This document shows positions 54,191 through 64,000 of a stretch of DNA of 64,000 nt, piece by piece (the stretch's first letter is position 1; each line of letters opens with the position of its first letter). The notes beneath the pieces are model-generated. The model saw only the letters and a program-made list of their open reading frames with translations. It did not search any database and was not told the DNA's origin. The position numbers were made by a program, and so were the translations under genes. The DNA comes from Symsagittifera roscoffensis (taxonomy: Eukaryota; Xenacoelomorpha; Acoela; Convolutidae), in NCBI RefSeq assembly GCF_963678635.1, contig NC_087064.1, positions 8,037,671-8,101,670 of the forward strand, written 5' to 3'.

Positions 54191-54975
54191 GCCGACCAGG
54201 CTGCTCCGTCTGCCATACTCACCTTACTCCTAAGTTCCGGCATTAACCCTAACCTCGGTCCCTACAAATGTTCACCCTGTAACCTAAACATTAGTAGAAA
54301 CCAAGCCAGTGTCTGGTGCCATATATGTGGCTGGATAGATTTTAAATGCAGTGGCCTCAATTTTTTAAATGAACATAACAGAGATTTTTACACCCCCCTT
54401 TGCACTTTATTTTACCTCCCCCCGGAACCAAAGCCACATCCACCACCTCTTACCAAGTAACAATTCCCACAAACCAATCCGTGCCCACAACCCCTTCTGC
54501 AACCAATTCCCAAACCAAACAATCAAAAGGCATCCTTAGAATCCTCCAGTTTAATTGTAAGGGAATATCTGGAAAAACTCCTGATATTGCAGCATTCCTA
54601 GCCCAGAATGAAAAACATGTAGCCCTATTTCAAGAAACCAAGCTCATGAAACAAAGCTGCAACCCCTAACTAGGTCCCTTATTCACTATTATTCGAAAAA
54701 ACAGGCCCAAAGAGGGTGGAGGCCTCTTCATTGCAATACATGATTCCATACAATACGAAGATGTAAGTTTAAATACCGACGGTACACAAGAGGCTATGCG
54801 TATATCAGTTGTAGCCGGTACGTCGAAATTTCGTATTGGTGATTTTTATATCCCCTTGATCTAGTTGTCCCCCCAGTTATATTCCGTCCCTTACTGATCT
54901 CCTGGTTCCAGGCGACGCCCTTGTACTTGGGGATGTAAACGCCCATTCTTCCCTCTGGAATTCAAACTTAGAAGA
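54191..54975 (+). pseudogene. LINE-B leader, zinc finger and endonuclease
   Basis: The first frame (to 54460) has AILTLLLSSGINPNLGPYKC, a worn version of the GDxxPNPGP leader (2A-like or 2A-derived in some non-LTR elements), then C-x2-C...WCHICGWIDFKCSGL, a PHD-like finger. After a frame change near 54.45 kb comes LRILQFNCKGISG, then VALFQETKL (catalytic Glu), GGGLFIAIHDS near 54.72 kb and LGDVNAHSSLWN near 54.92-54.96 kb (GDxN motif). There are stops at 54667 and elsewhere, and a region near 55.0-55.4 kb is too degraded to follow. Confidence 0.7.
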
Positions 54976-55582
54976 AGATCAACGTGGTCAATTACTCTCA
55001 AATGAAATTACTGAATCCACTTACGCCCCCCTGAATGATCATACCCAAACTAGAGTACCTTTTAATTCTTTATCCTCTGATGCACATTTCCCCTCACCTG
55101 ACATCTCCCTACTACCGCAGAGCCTATTACTTTCTTCGTCCTGACCCCAATTAAATCTCTAGGCTCCGACCACCTCACCATACTTATCGAATTACCTCTA
55201 GAAAACATCATACACTTTTCTCCGAAAAAGACTTTCATTAACTTCCTCAGGGCTGATTGGTGGCAATTTACCCAGGAGACTGAGTCGAGTTGCCTTGCCT
55301 CGAGGTTTCCTTCTTCAGTTACGGCCGGGGAGAAATTCTTTTGGGATCTGGTACTGAGGGCAGCACACCACCACATCCCCGCCGGGCGCCACCGCCATTA
55401 CACCCCGAGTCTTTCTCCAGAGTCAGACTTTCTTGCTGCTGAAAGAGATCTCGGTCGCCACAACAATCAGCCCATGAAACCTACCCAGCACTCTCGTTTC
55501 ACTCATTCCCAATTGAACTCCTAGCTCCTCAATCAGACAGCGAAAGACAAGAGAAATAAATGGCGTAAATTCCTCCAGACTT

Positions 55583-56650
55583 GTGATTACCACACTGGAA
55601 AACGCCAGAAAACTCTGGAAAGTCGTATGCTCCCTAAACGGATCCAGGCCTGTGGTAGGAAGTCACTCTATTCAATTTGAATGGAAAACAATCTCGTCAG
55701 ACACAGACATAGCTAACGCTTTTAATAAACTATTCACAAATGCCAGGATTCATGGGTCAGATAAGCTACTCCGGAACACCAGACGCAAAATAGCCAAGCT
55801 CACCCTGTTAGATAACCCCACTTTCTCCCCCCTACAAACTAAACAAGCCATAGCGGACAGCAAATCCTCGCGAGCACTTGGTCGGGATGGCCTTTGGAAC
55901 TTTCACTTAAGACACCTGGGACCCCTAGCTCTTGAATATTTAACCCTTTCTTTTTAATATGTCGCTGTCTGAAAATATTATCCCTCAAATGTGGAAAAAT
56001 TCTAAGTTAATCCCCCTACCCAAACCCGAAAAGGACCATGAATAATCCACTTCTTATAGGCCCATCTCTTTACTCTGCTCCGCTGTTAGAGTTTTAGAAA
56101 GGCTTATTCATCCTTTTTTAACAAAGTATCTCCCTACCGCCACTCATCAACATGATTTTCGTCCTTTCCACTCTACCACTACTGCGCTTTCCAAACTAAA
56201 ATTTTTTGTCACAGACGGTTTTAATCAAAATCCCCCTCCCGTACCGTTCTCGCAACGCTTGACCTCTCGAAGGCTTTTGACATGGTGTGTCCTCGTACTC
56301 TCGTGGAACTAATTTATGACACACCGCTCCCGAGAGGTATTGTTCGTTGGCTGAGTAACTACTTGAACGGCCGACAAGCCACCACACTTTTTAACAACCA
56401 AGAATCCCCTCACAAAATAGTTCACTGTGGAGTACCCCAGGGCTCTGTTCTTTCTTCCACTCTTTTTAATTTTTACGTCCCTGACGCTCCCAAACCCCCC
56501 TATAAGGTTCGTCTCTTATCTTACGCTGACGATTTCCATCCCTTTTCCCAAAGCCCTGATGTAGAGGCAGCATCTCGATCGTTGAACGACTACCTTCATC
56601 ATTTTTTAAAACTTTTTCACTTCCAGGAAGTTATGTTTTGCGTCCTCTAA
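55583..56650 (+). pseudogene. LINE-B reverse transcriptase, frameshifted
   Basis: 55583-55957 covers the RT lead-in (LWKVVCSLNGS..., AIADSKSSRALGRDGLWNF). SYRPISLLCS follows near 56.05 kb, DLSKAFDM at 56261-56284, GVPQGSVL at 56429-56452 and the catalytic YADD at 56522-56533. A stop lies in the SYRP lead-in and a frame change falls before DLSKAF. The catalytic boxes themselves are still readable. Confidence 0.8.
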
Positions 56651-57189
56651 AGGATCAGTTACCCTTTTTTCTTCATACAATAAATATTTTAACAAAACAC
56701 CCAGTGTAATTTTAAACATTGAACCACTCCCTCTTAACAAAAACCCAAAATTTTTAGGGGTTATTTTTGACTCAACCTTATGTTTTGCTGCACACTGTAA
56801 AAGATCCGCCGACAAGGCCCGCCGCAGGATAGGTGTCCTGAAAGCGTTGGCAGGATCCTCTTGGGGACAGACAAAAAAAACCCTCGCAGAAATCCCTCCT
56901 TCTAAAGTAAATTGTATAGAACTACCCCAGAACTACTCGCTGCAAACTCTCCCAACTCCGGTCTGATTACAGCCGGCTTTTAAACACATACCTCTCCCGA
57001 CTAGACAACAAAGTTTCCCCACTATGCCCGGACTGTCACCTAGCACCCCACACTAGTTGCCACATTTTTAACTGCCCCAAGAATCCAACTGCCCCACTCA
57101 CTCCCGCAGACCTGTGGCTTAGGCCGGCGGAAGTTGCGAAGTTCCTTAGCCTGGAGACGGACGAGCCCAACCCGACCAACGTGGGCTAA
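56651..57189 (+). pseudogene. LINE-B C-terminal region with zinc finger
   Basis: PKFLGVIFDSTLCFAAHCKR near 56.75 kb is the post-RT GVxxD motif. The last frame carries CPDCHLAPHTSCHIFNC (57025-57078), then LTPADLWLRPAEVAKFLSL and a stop at 57187-57189. A C-terminal C-x2-C...H-x3-C finger followed by a DLW..P..VAxFL tail is characteristic of these LINEs. Confidence 0.75.
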
Positions 57190-57202
57190 TGAAAGAAAGA
57201 AA

Positions 57203-58111
57203 ATCAGTTGTTTTTTGGCGTGCATAGACTTCAAAATGATTTCCTAGCTTAGACTTTTCCCCGAAACAAAATGCAGAATCCACTTACACTTACAGAGAGC
57301 AAAAGCGGAATCTGCTGAAAAATTTGATGAATGCGCAAGCAACAAAAACAATTGTGGTACCTACTTACAAACTGTTGAAACCATTTTTCTTGCTAATCAG
57401 GATTGAACAAAAATGCTTTTTTATAAAAACTTCTTAAATTGAGACTTGCTTATTATACAATTTCGTACAATTGCTTACGTAAAAAAATGCAAGAAAAATT
57501 TACGATATGAATTTTTTCATATATGAAAAATTTATTTGACAAGCATTTTTCCATAAATCAAAAATATATATTTTTTCTGAGCTTTGCTAAATAATGATAG
57601 CGAAATTTCACATCTATTTGGCAGTTGAGTTATCATTGTTTTGTTATCATGGTTGATAGTATTATCTTTAGTTCATTCATAATTCTGTTTGAAAAATTTT
57701 TTTTTGTATATGGCTAGAAAATTTTTTAGTCAAACATTTAACCAGTCAAAGATCGTGACCTCATTTTTTTCTGACAATTTGAAGTTTATCTCTCAAAAGA
57801 AAGCATTAAAATTTCAAATTTGGACTCGCACAGATTTCTTAGTCAATTTTGCTTATTCTGAATGATAAGTTCGGTCTGAGCTAGGTTATAGACAAAAATT
57901 ACCGAGTTTTGCATGCATATTTTTTTGAAAATCGGTTATTTGAGCATGGAAGTAATTTGGCGGCTGCAAGGTGAAAAAAATTCCTTGAAGATTGGATTAA
58001 ATATTTGGAAATTTTCGCAGCAATGATCATAGCTTATCATACATTTGTCGGGTCTTATGCAGGAGATGGCTCAAAATCATTGTTTCTACACCTCTTGAAC
58101 TGAAATCAATG
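57203..58111. other. AT-rich intergenic DNA, no gene recognised
   Basis: Contains TTTTTCATATATGAAAAA and related AT-palindromes near 57.51-57.55 kb, similar in style to the motifs near 30.2 and 58.5 kb. No coding frame. Confidence 0.45.
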
Positions 58112-58440
58112 TGGTTGAATTTGATTGGCTAATTAGCCAATCAAGTTCCATCGACTTTGTTTGCCATTTAAATTGAAATAATTCTGCCATTTAAAGCAGA
58201 TAAATTTATTAGCCGAAGTTTTAGAAAAATTGAATTTTTATTTTGTAAAGCCATTTTATTAAAATTTTCCTGTCTGGGCAAGATTTCACAAGTAAGTCAA
58301 AATTAATAAGATTACTTAACAAAGTTCCACCTTTTCTGAAATTTCGGCTAATATTTTTATCTGCTGGAAAGGTTGATCGAAATGCATGACCGTGTAATTT
58401 GAATTTGATTGGCTAGATTTACCCAATCAAATTCGATCGC
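58112..58440. mobile_element. Nested inverted-repeat element (~330 bp)
   Basis: The left end holds a perfect 24-bp palindrome (58121-58144, half-site TTGATTGGCTAA). The right end holds 12-bp arms GAATTTGATTGG (58401-58412) and CCAATCAAATTC (58423-58434) around a 10-bp spacer. Between them, CAGATAAATTTATTAGCCGA near 58198 and the reverse complement of CAGATAAAAATATTAGCCGA near 58344-58363 pair across the centre. The whole block is therefore a foldback with ~110-bp arms whose tips are themselves palindromic. No ORF. Confidence 0.65.
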
Positions 58441-59482
58441 ATAACTTCCGGCTTACGCTGTAGAAAAATTGATTTTGGGTCGTTTAAAGCATAAGAACCC
58501 AATTGTCATATATGGAAATTATATGATAAACATTTTTCAATACACTCCGTGTCTAAAATTGTATGATAATAATTTTTCTTGCATGAAATTGTAAGAACAT
58601 ATTTTTTTCATGTATGGAGGTCGACCCGGGAATTCTTAAGGGTGCAGATTCCTCTATCCATTCTATGTGTCGAAATAGCTTACGCAACAATGTATTTGCT
58701 CGCAAACTCCGCTGCAAGTTGGCAATTGCATACTCCTTATAAGTGGTTAGCGTTGAACGGTTAGTTTTTTTTGGGTTGTTTATTCATTATTAGATACCAT
58801 AAGGGGATAAACAAAATTAAATACATAGACGAGCTTGATAAAAGTTGGCAACTAATGGGAGTCATTCATTCTCATTTCTGAACTTCGTCTATCTTCGAAA
58901 CGGTTCTTTTTAGCAGAAAGTATCTCAGAAAAAAGATACAGATATTGGTGACTTCTAAGGTGTAACGCTGGTGAAAAATTGAAGTAATCAGCAATCAACA
59001 CTTTTCATTCTTCTTTGGCACAGGGACACTTCTATTTGTAGGAACAATGGCGCAAGACTTCTCTAAGATCAAACCATCTAGTAATATAGCTACAAACTTT
59101 AATAGCCTCAGTCGAAGAAAAAAGTGGCACTGATGTTGACAGTATGTTACTCGTGCTCTTTAAATCATTGCAGGCTGAATCATTCGATCATTCATTGCCT
59201 GTGAATATGCCAGTTCTGAACAAATTTTTAGCCTTAAAAACATCAGATTAGCCAAAAATGACCAAGCAAAACATGTTTTGATTCGTTCAATTCAATCTGA
59301 TATTTAGCCTGAGACTACACCAACTCTATAAAAGAATCTTAAAAATATGTTATGATTTTTAGTTATGCGCATAATTTTACTGAATGTTTGAAATTTTTTT
59401 GAGCACCTGGTCGAAAATCGGTGTGCGCGCAGCCATTTGGATCAATTTTTTCTGAGTTGGGAGGGCAAACTGAAGGGCCAAA
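58441..59482. other. Intergenic DNA, no gene recognised
   Basis: ATGATAAACATTTTTC and ATGATAATAATTTTTC motifs near 58.5-58.6 kb match the ATGATTAGCATTTTT family at 30.2 kb. Nothing else was recognised. Confidence 0.45.
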
Positions 59483-59646
59483 TCATTTGTCATTGGCATA
59501 ACCATAATCGCAATGGCAACTGCGACAGTCGGTGATTACCTCTCGCTGAGATCTTTTAAGTTCTTGATGACATTTCGGGCATCTATTTTCCCCTGCTGAA
59601 ATGTCATGGTTATGATCTCCATGCGTCGCGATCAATTCGTTATTTT
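59483..59646 (-). CDS. Exon-like coding fragment with a cysteine cluster
   Basis: On the minus strand an open frame enters directly after CTCCTTCAG (acceptor-like) and reads NNELIATHGDHNHDI.., then C-x2-C-x14-C-x2-C-x-C (CPKC, CRSC, C) and ends YGYANDK-stop, about 54 residues. The Cys spacing suggests a small zinc-binding or disulfide-rich unit, and codon use looks coding. The frame continues upstream into the duplicated block (to 59734) but only from a GTG. The start of this segment coincides with the duplication boundary. It could be a terminal exon or chance; no family was recognised. Confidence 0.3.
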
Positions 59647-60681
59647 CTGAAGGAGAGGATCGTTGAAAGGAGACTGAACAAAAATTTTCATTGATCATAA
59701 GCAAACAGCAAAAAACGAAGAACCCCGATTGCACCTCGCGCCCTGACTAGGTGGATGGGTTTTCCTACCATCTTTTCCTTCGAACCAGCGCACGCGTTAC
59801 ATCCCCTTCAAACGAGCCGCTGCGAGTTCTTAACTTGATGTCAATGGATGGTATAAAACTGACCTCGCAAAGTTACCGATACTTTTTTCACGTTTTTTTT
59901 CCAATGTGACCTGCTTCCCAAGCCAGGGAACACGCAAATTGAAAGTGCAATTTCATTCTCTTTCCTGGGAATTACCAAACCTATATTACCAAACCTATAT
60001 TCAATGTAGTCCGAAAATTTTTTTTCATATCTGATAAACTAAAAAAGGTAAGCTCCGGCGGGTTTCATTTGAATCACTCATTTCCTCTGTTGGTTTGAAT
60101 AGTAATATTTTGGAGGCTGCTCAACTTATTTTCCAGTTTTTTGCTCTTTAGTGTTTAATTGATTTTAGATCCTTTCATCATAAATATGTTCTAAATTCTT
60201 CACTGCCATCATCAGTGGATATTTTAGTACCTGATAACGAAAAGGCAACTCAGTTGACCAAAATACCTGAGAACTTAGTTCGAATCCCGGATACCACTGT
60301 TGATTTTGTTTTAATTTTTTTTGACTTTGATCGGTTTGAAGTTATTGAAATTTTGAAAACAAAGTTGTCTGCATTGTCTTTCAATTGATTGCAATGGTAT
60401 AATGCACCATATTAAACGAGAGCTGAAAGCAACTGAGTTACTTACCGAGGGCAATTAGTATACAGCCAAGATCCCTGACTGGTTCCTCACGCCTGCCCCT
60501 ATTTTAGAAATAACCAAATTTTTGAAAAAATTAACAGGAAATTATTTCACATCTCAGCCGCAACGAGATAAACATGCTTCATGTATACACAAGAACAGTA
60601 GCAATACAATGCAAATTCACGCCCACTCGTTATAACAAGAGTTACTTTAGATTAGATTGCTAAAACCATCAATGCTCTTGA

Positions 60682-60759
60682 AGGTATGTGGCCTACTTGT
60701 TAGCACAATAACCTAACCAATTGAAGGTCGGGGTTCGAGTCTCACCAGGATACTTTTTT
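60682..60759 (+). other. tRNA-like Pol III unit, copy 2
   Basis: Duplicate of the element at 43607-43684. The A-box-like, B-box-like and T6 strings are unchanged. Confidence 0.35.
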
Positions 60760-62336
60760 CTTCTTAGAAATAACCGATATTTAGCTAAGTTCTGATCAGA
60801 AATAAGATCAGAAATAAAAAGAATTTTAGGAAAGTCCTTTCTTAATTTGAACAATTCATGAAGAACTTCCAACCAAAAATTTAGATTAGATATAAGGTAT
60901 TTTTGGTCAGAATTAAAGAATTTTCTCGTTGCGGGTATCTTACACAATTCATGCTAGTAAGGCTTGTATACAAAAATATGATAAATATTAAGGACGTTTA
61001 ATCACTTTTCTCATAATTTCCCTCTTCTACCAAGTAGCGAGATTACAGTCTTTAAAAGAGTCAGAAAAAAATAGACTTGTTCACGCCAAGAGAAAACGAA
61101 AATGCATAACGTGAATTATTACGTTATACTGACAAGTTAAGATGTCTTTTATCATTGAGAATAGCTTCCTAGTTATGGCTATTTGTCGAATCGTAACACA
61201 GTTATCGTCAATTGATCAGCTTAAACGTACTCAATTAGTACACCGATTTTTTCCTAGCTGAGTCATATGGTTATTTATATTATATAAACAAGCATCGTCA
61301 TCTCACTGGATAAAATTAACCTTTGGTATGTATTTCTGCATATAGTTTACACACTGAAAAACATTAGACGAACGAGAATCATGCTTTGGTGGAGGGGTGT
61401 AGCGATAAGCATGTGCGCACGTTAGCATGCGATATTTGATTTTAGCAGTGGGTGTTTTTTCAGACAAAAAATATATTAGCCTAAACATTCAAATAATTTC
61501 GAAAACCAATGATTGGATAGGCGGCGAGTTAAGGTTTCGGTTTCGCCGTATTAAAAATTTAAGTACGCGCTGTTGAATCTTGCCAACTTGAATAAACAGA
61601 CTGTTAAAAAGTGAATCTTCAAACTACATTCTTTTAAATGGGTATGCTAATCGACACACACATGCTGATAGGCCGGTCCCTGCTTTGTGGCACACCCTGC
61701 TGTATATGATTCAACCAATCAGTTGTTAACACCAATTAGCAGCTCGCTTGTATTTTCAATACCTGCGACAAAATAAGAGCTTTTAGCCGAATAAGCTTTT
61801 CAGCTCAAAACTCGTTGGATTTACCACGAAGTAAATCATGGTCCCGTTTTTTCAGTGTATATTTTCCAAGGGTTGGTTGGAGATTTGTACTTTCGAAGGT
61901 TCGCTGCTTTCCTAGTTTTTTAAACATTATTAAAAAGGAATTTCAATAAGTTCTTTCTCGTTGTAGTCTTTGGCGGATTCCATTTGCTGTTGGCGTATAA
62001 ATTCATTTTTCTTCATCTGTACTTATGGTCTATAAAGTTTTAAAAGAGCGTTGGCTTGGTGTTGGTTTTAACTCTTTAAAAATTTCGTTCCAGTTTAAAA
62101 CAAAAGTTTTGTCAATAAATTCTCATTTTGACCATAATAAGACGTTCCTATGAAAAAATTACCACACATTTCTTTCAAATTTTCCAAACTGCCATGCGAT
62201 TTTTCTGCAATTTGCTTTTTGGATTTGCAGATTATAAAGAATCCATCATCTTAACAGTTTCACTGCTACACTTTTTATCTTTATTTCTCTTTGCCTTCCA
62301 ATTTCATCAAAAAAATCAAAACTAAACGCAACGAAA

Positions 62337-62858
62337 AACAAAACTGCCCGTATCAGGGCGAAGCCCTGAATGTTCCAACTGCCTTTTCAGGTCTATGGAG
62401 CAGTATTAACATGAAAAATTTAAATGTAATTAAATAAGATTAAAAATTTTCTTGACACACGCCATATTAAATAAGATCTCCCCACACGCCATATTAAGTA
62501 CAATGTAATGAGCTTCGCTCCTATTAACAAATCAATTATGGCGTATAAGCGTCCCTGAACCAATTTGGATCAATTTCTAAGATGGATTAAATCTCGTATA
62601 CGCGTGAAAAGGGCAAAATTTTTCGCGCGTTTTTTGTCCCAAAACGGTCATAATGGCAATCTTTAAACCCCCAAAGCTTTACGAAAAATGATCACAGGTA
62701 AAATAGTTTTTTAAATTTAAGCTCAAGACAACAATACCATTTGAATGATATAAAACTTTTGTCAAAAATTATTCATTAAAAAGTCGAAATTTGTCTGAAG
62801 AAAAAAACCCACGCCGAGCACAAATATTCCGTTACTTTCGTATCGAAAATCGGAACAA
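62337..62858 (-). mobile_element. HINE-like element, reverse orientation (duplicate of copy 5)
   Basis: Second copy of 45262-45783 within the duplicated block, with about one substitution (GTCATAATGG for GCCATAATGG). It reflects the duplication, not a separate insertion. Confidence 0.7.
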
Positions 62859-63432
62859 TAAAGATAAAAATAGTAGCAGTGAAACTGTTAGGATGATTGA
62901 TTTTTTCTTCAAAGGTAGAGTTTATAATTTATAACTATCAATTAATTATCTTTTATCATTTTTTACGTTGAAGCAGTAACACAAATTGTGGAAGGGTAGG
63001 TTAATTTATCAGTTTCTTCAATTAATTAGAATTAACATTCGTTGTAGTTTATGTATCATTCATAATTTGATTTTTTTGGTAAATGGATTTTTCGGGGTTC
63101 TCAGGAAAAGAATCGAATACATAGCGGTCAAGAGTTGTTTTGATTCAGTATGATAGCTTCAGCTGTGTTGAGTTTTCTCTGAAACTAACTAATAAGTTTA
63201 TCACAGCTATTAATCTAATGGAGATTAGGCTAATCATATGGACGTTCTGCTATGAGCACAATTAGTCGGAATGAATTTTTATTTCTTGAAGCTAGAGGTC
63301 GCCTTAATATTGCTCGAAAAAATGTATCCCCCCTATATAATTTTCTTACAAAGTTTGACTGATTTTCCTCAAACATGGAAGGCCGTTTTCCCGACCATTA
63401 AATCAAGCTAAAAAAAGGCAAAAAAAGCAAAC

Positions 63433-63590
63433 TTATTTTTCCAAATTTAAGCTCAGAACAACAAGATCTTTTGAATGATATAAAAAAGTTTTGTCAAAAA
63501 TTACTAATTAAAAAGTCGAAATTTGTCTGAAGAAAGAAAACCACGCTGAGCACAAATATTCCGTTACTTTCGTATCGAAAGCCGGAACAA
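63433..63590 (-). mobile_element. HINE-like 5' fragment (duplicate of 46358-46515)
   Basis: Same truncated 5' end as in copy 1 of the segmental duplication, with two or three substitutions just outside it (AAAAAGCAAAC for AAAATGCGAAC). Confidence 0.7.
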
Positions 63591-64000
63591 TATAAATAAA
63601 AATTGTAGCAGTAAATCTGTTAAGTTGATGGATTGTTTCTTCAAAGGTAGAGTTTTTAATTCATAACTATCAAGTCATTATCTTTTATCATTTTTTACTT
63701 TGAATCAGTAACACAAATTGTGAAAGAGCAGGTTAAATTATGAGTTTTTTCAAATAATTAGAAATATCATCCGTTGTAGTTTATTTATCATTCGTAAATC
63801 GATTTTTCTGTAAATGGATTTTTCGGGGTTCTCAAGAAAAGAATCATTACATAGCAGCAAAGAGTTGTTTTGATTCAGTACGATAGCTTCAGTTGTGTTG
63901 AATAATCTCTGAAACTAACTAATAAGTTTATCCCAGCTATTAATCTACTAGATGGGTTAAGAGATTAGGCTAATCATATGGATGTTCTGCTTTGAGCACG

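Larger units (their letters stand above)
54055..57202 (+). mobile_element. LINE-B: decayed Ingi/Nimb/Jockey-like non-LTR element
   Basis: A GC-richer 3.1-kb block encodes, in order and in several frames, a SGINPNLGP motif with a PHD-like zinc finger, an endonuclease, a reverse transcriptase and a C-terminal CPDC...HxxxC finger. It then ends in TAATGAAAGAAAGAAAA, a GAAA-type tail. At least five frameshifts and stops interrupt it, so it is inactive. The clade assignment rests on the PNPGP-like leader, the QETKL endonuclease motif and the C-terminal finger (inference). Confidence 0.8.
59647..64000 (+). repeat. Segmental duplication, copy 2 (runs off the window)
   Basis: Matches 42571-46925 base for base apart from about 20 substitutions and one poly-T length change, in the same orientation. 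It is still matching at the last base, so the true length is unknown. The period of 17075 bp equals the distance from copy 1 to the junction, as expected for a tandem duplication. Confidence 0.95.

Overview
The window is AT-rich, non-coding-dominated nuclear DNA from an animal, most likely an invertebrate. The reasons are the retrotransposon classes present (LINE with APE endonuclease, Ty1/copia, Ty3/gypsy), many poly-T/poly-A runs, homopolymer G/C tracts and very few cellular genes. The phylum cannot be fixed from the sequence. There are no bacterial-style operons, rRNAs or convincing tRNAs. A run of exactly 200 N (31423-31622) is a scaffold gap.

Layout: 2.75-6.71 kb is a minus-strand LINE with both ORFs open (LINE-A, CR1/L2-like). 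11.0-11.4 kb is a hAT-type MITE. 11.50-16.36 kb is a very young Ty1/copia element with identical 338-bp LTRs, a 5-bp target duplication, a half-tRNA-iMet primer site and one 1358-aa Gag-Pol ORF that appears to lack the first catalytic block of RNase H. 18.4-22.05 kb holds four copies, three of them directly head-to-tail, of a ~530-bp element with Helentron/HINE-like architecture; more copies lie at 31.3, 45.3, 46.4, 62.3 and 63.4 kb. 23.1-24.1 kb is a foldback element whose inverted ends enclose a C/G-tract core. 24.92-25.31 kb is a long palindrome. 26.5-27.1 kb carries a degenerate ~22-bp satellite, and 28.4-29.6 kb a direct repeat pair. 34.3-38.9 kb is a decayed, internally deleted gypsy element with both LTRs. 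40.1-43.3 kb is an old tandem array of ~1.35-kb units.

From 42.57 kb a block of at least 4.35 kb reappears in direct orientation at 59.65-64.0 kb with only about 20 differences. The simplest reading is a recent tandem duplication with a ~17.08-kb period that runs past the window edge (or an assembly duplication). Between the copies lie a second hAT MITE (47.5 kb), a small putative secreted-protein gene (49.06-49.51 kb, the best candidate for a cellular gene), a 5'-truncated gypsy (51.4-53.6 kb), a frameshifted Ingi/Nimb/Jockey-like LINE (54.0-57.2 kb) and a nested inverted-repeat element (58.1-58.4 kb).

The window is therefore mainly a record of transposon activity. The mobile elements do not form a pathway, but autonomous elements (copia, LINE-A) and non-autonomous ones (hAT MITEs, HINE-like, foldbacks) sit side by side, and tandem amplification and duplication have shaped the rest.
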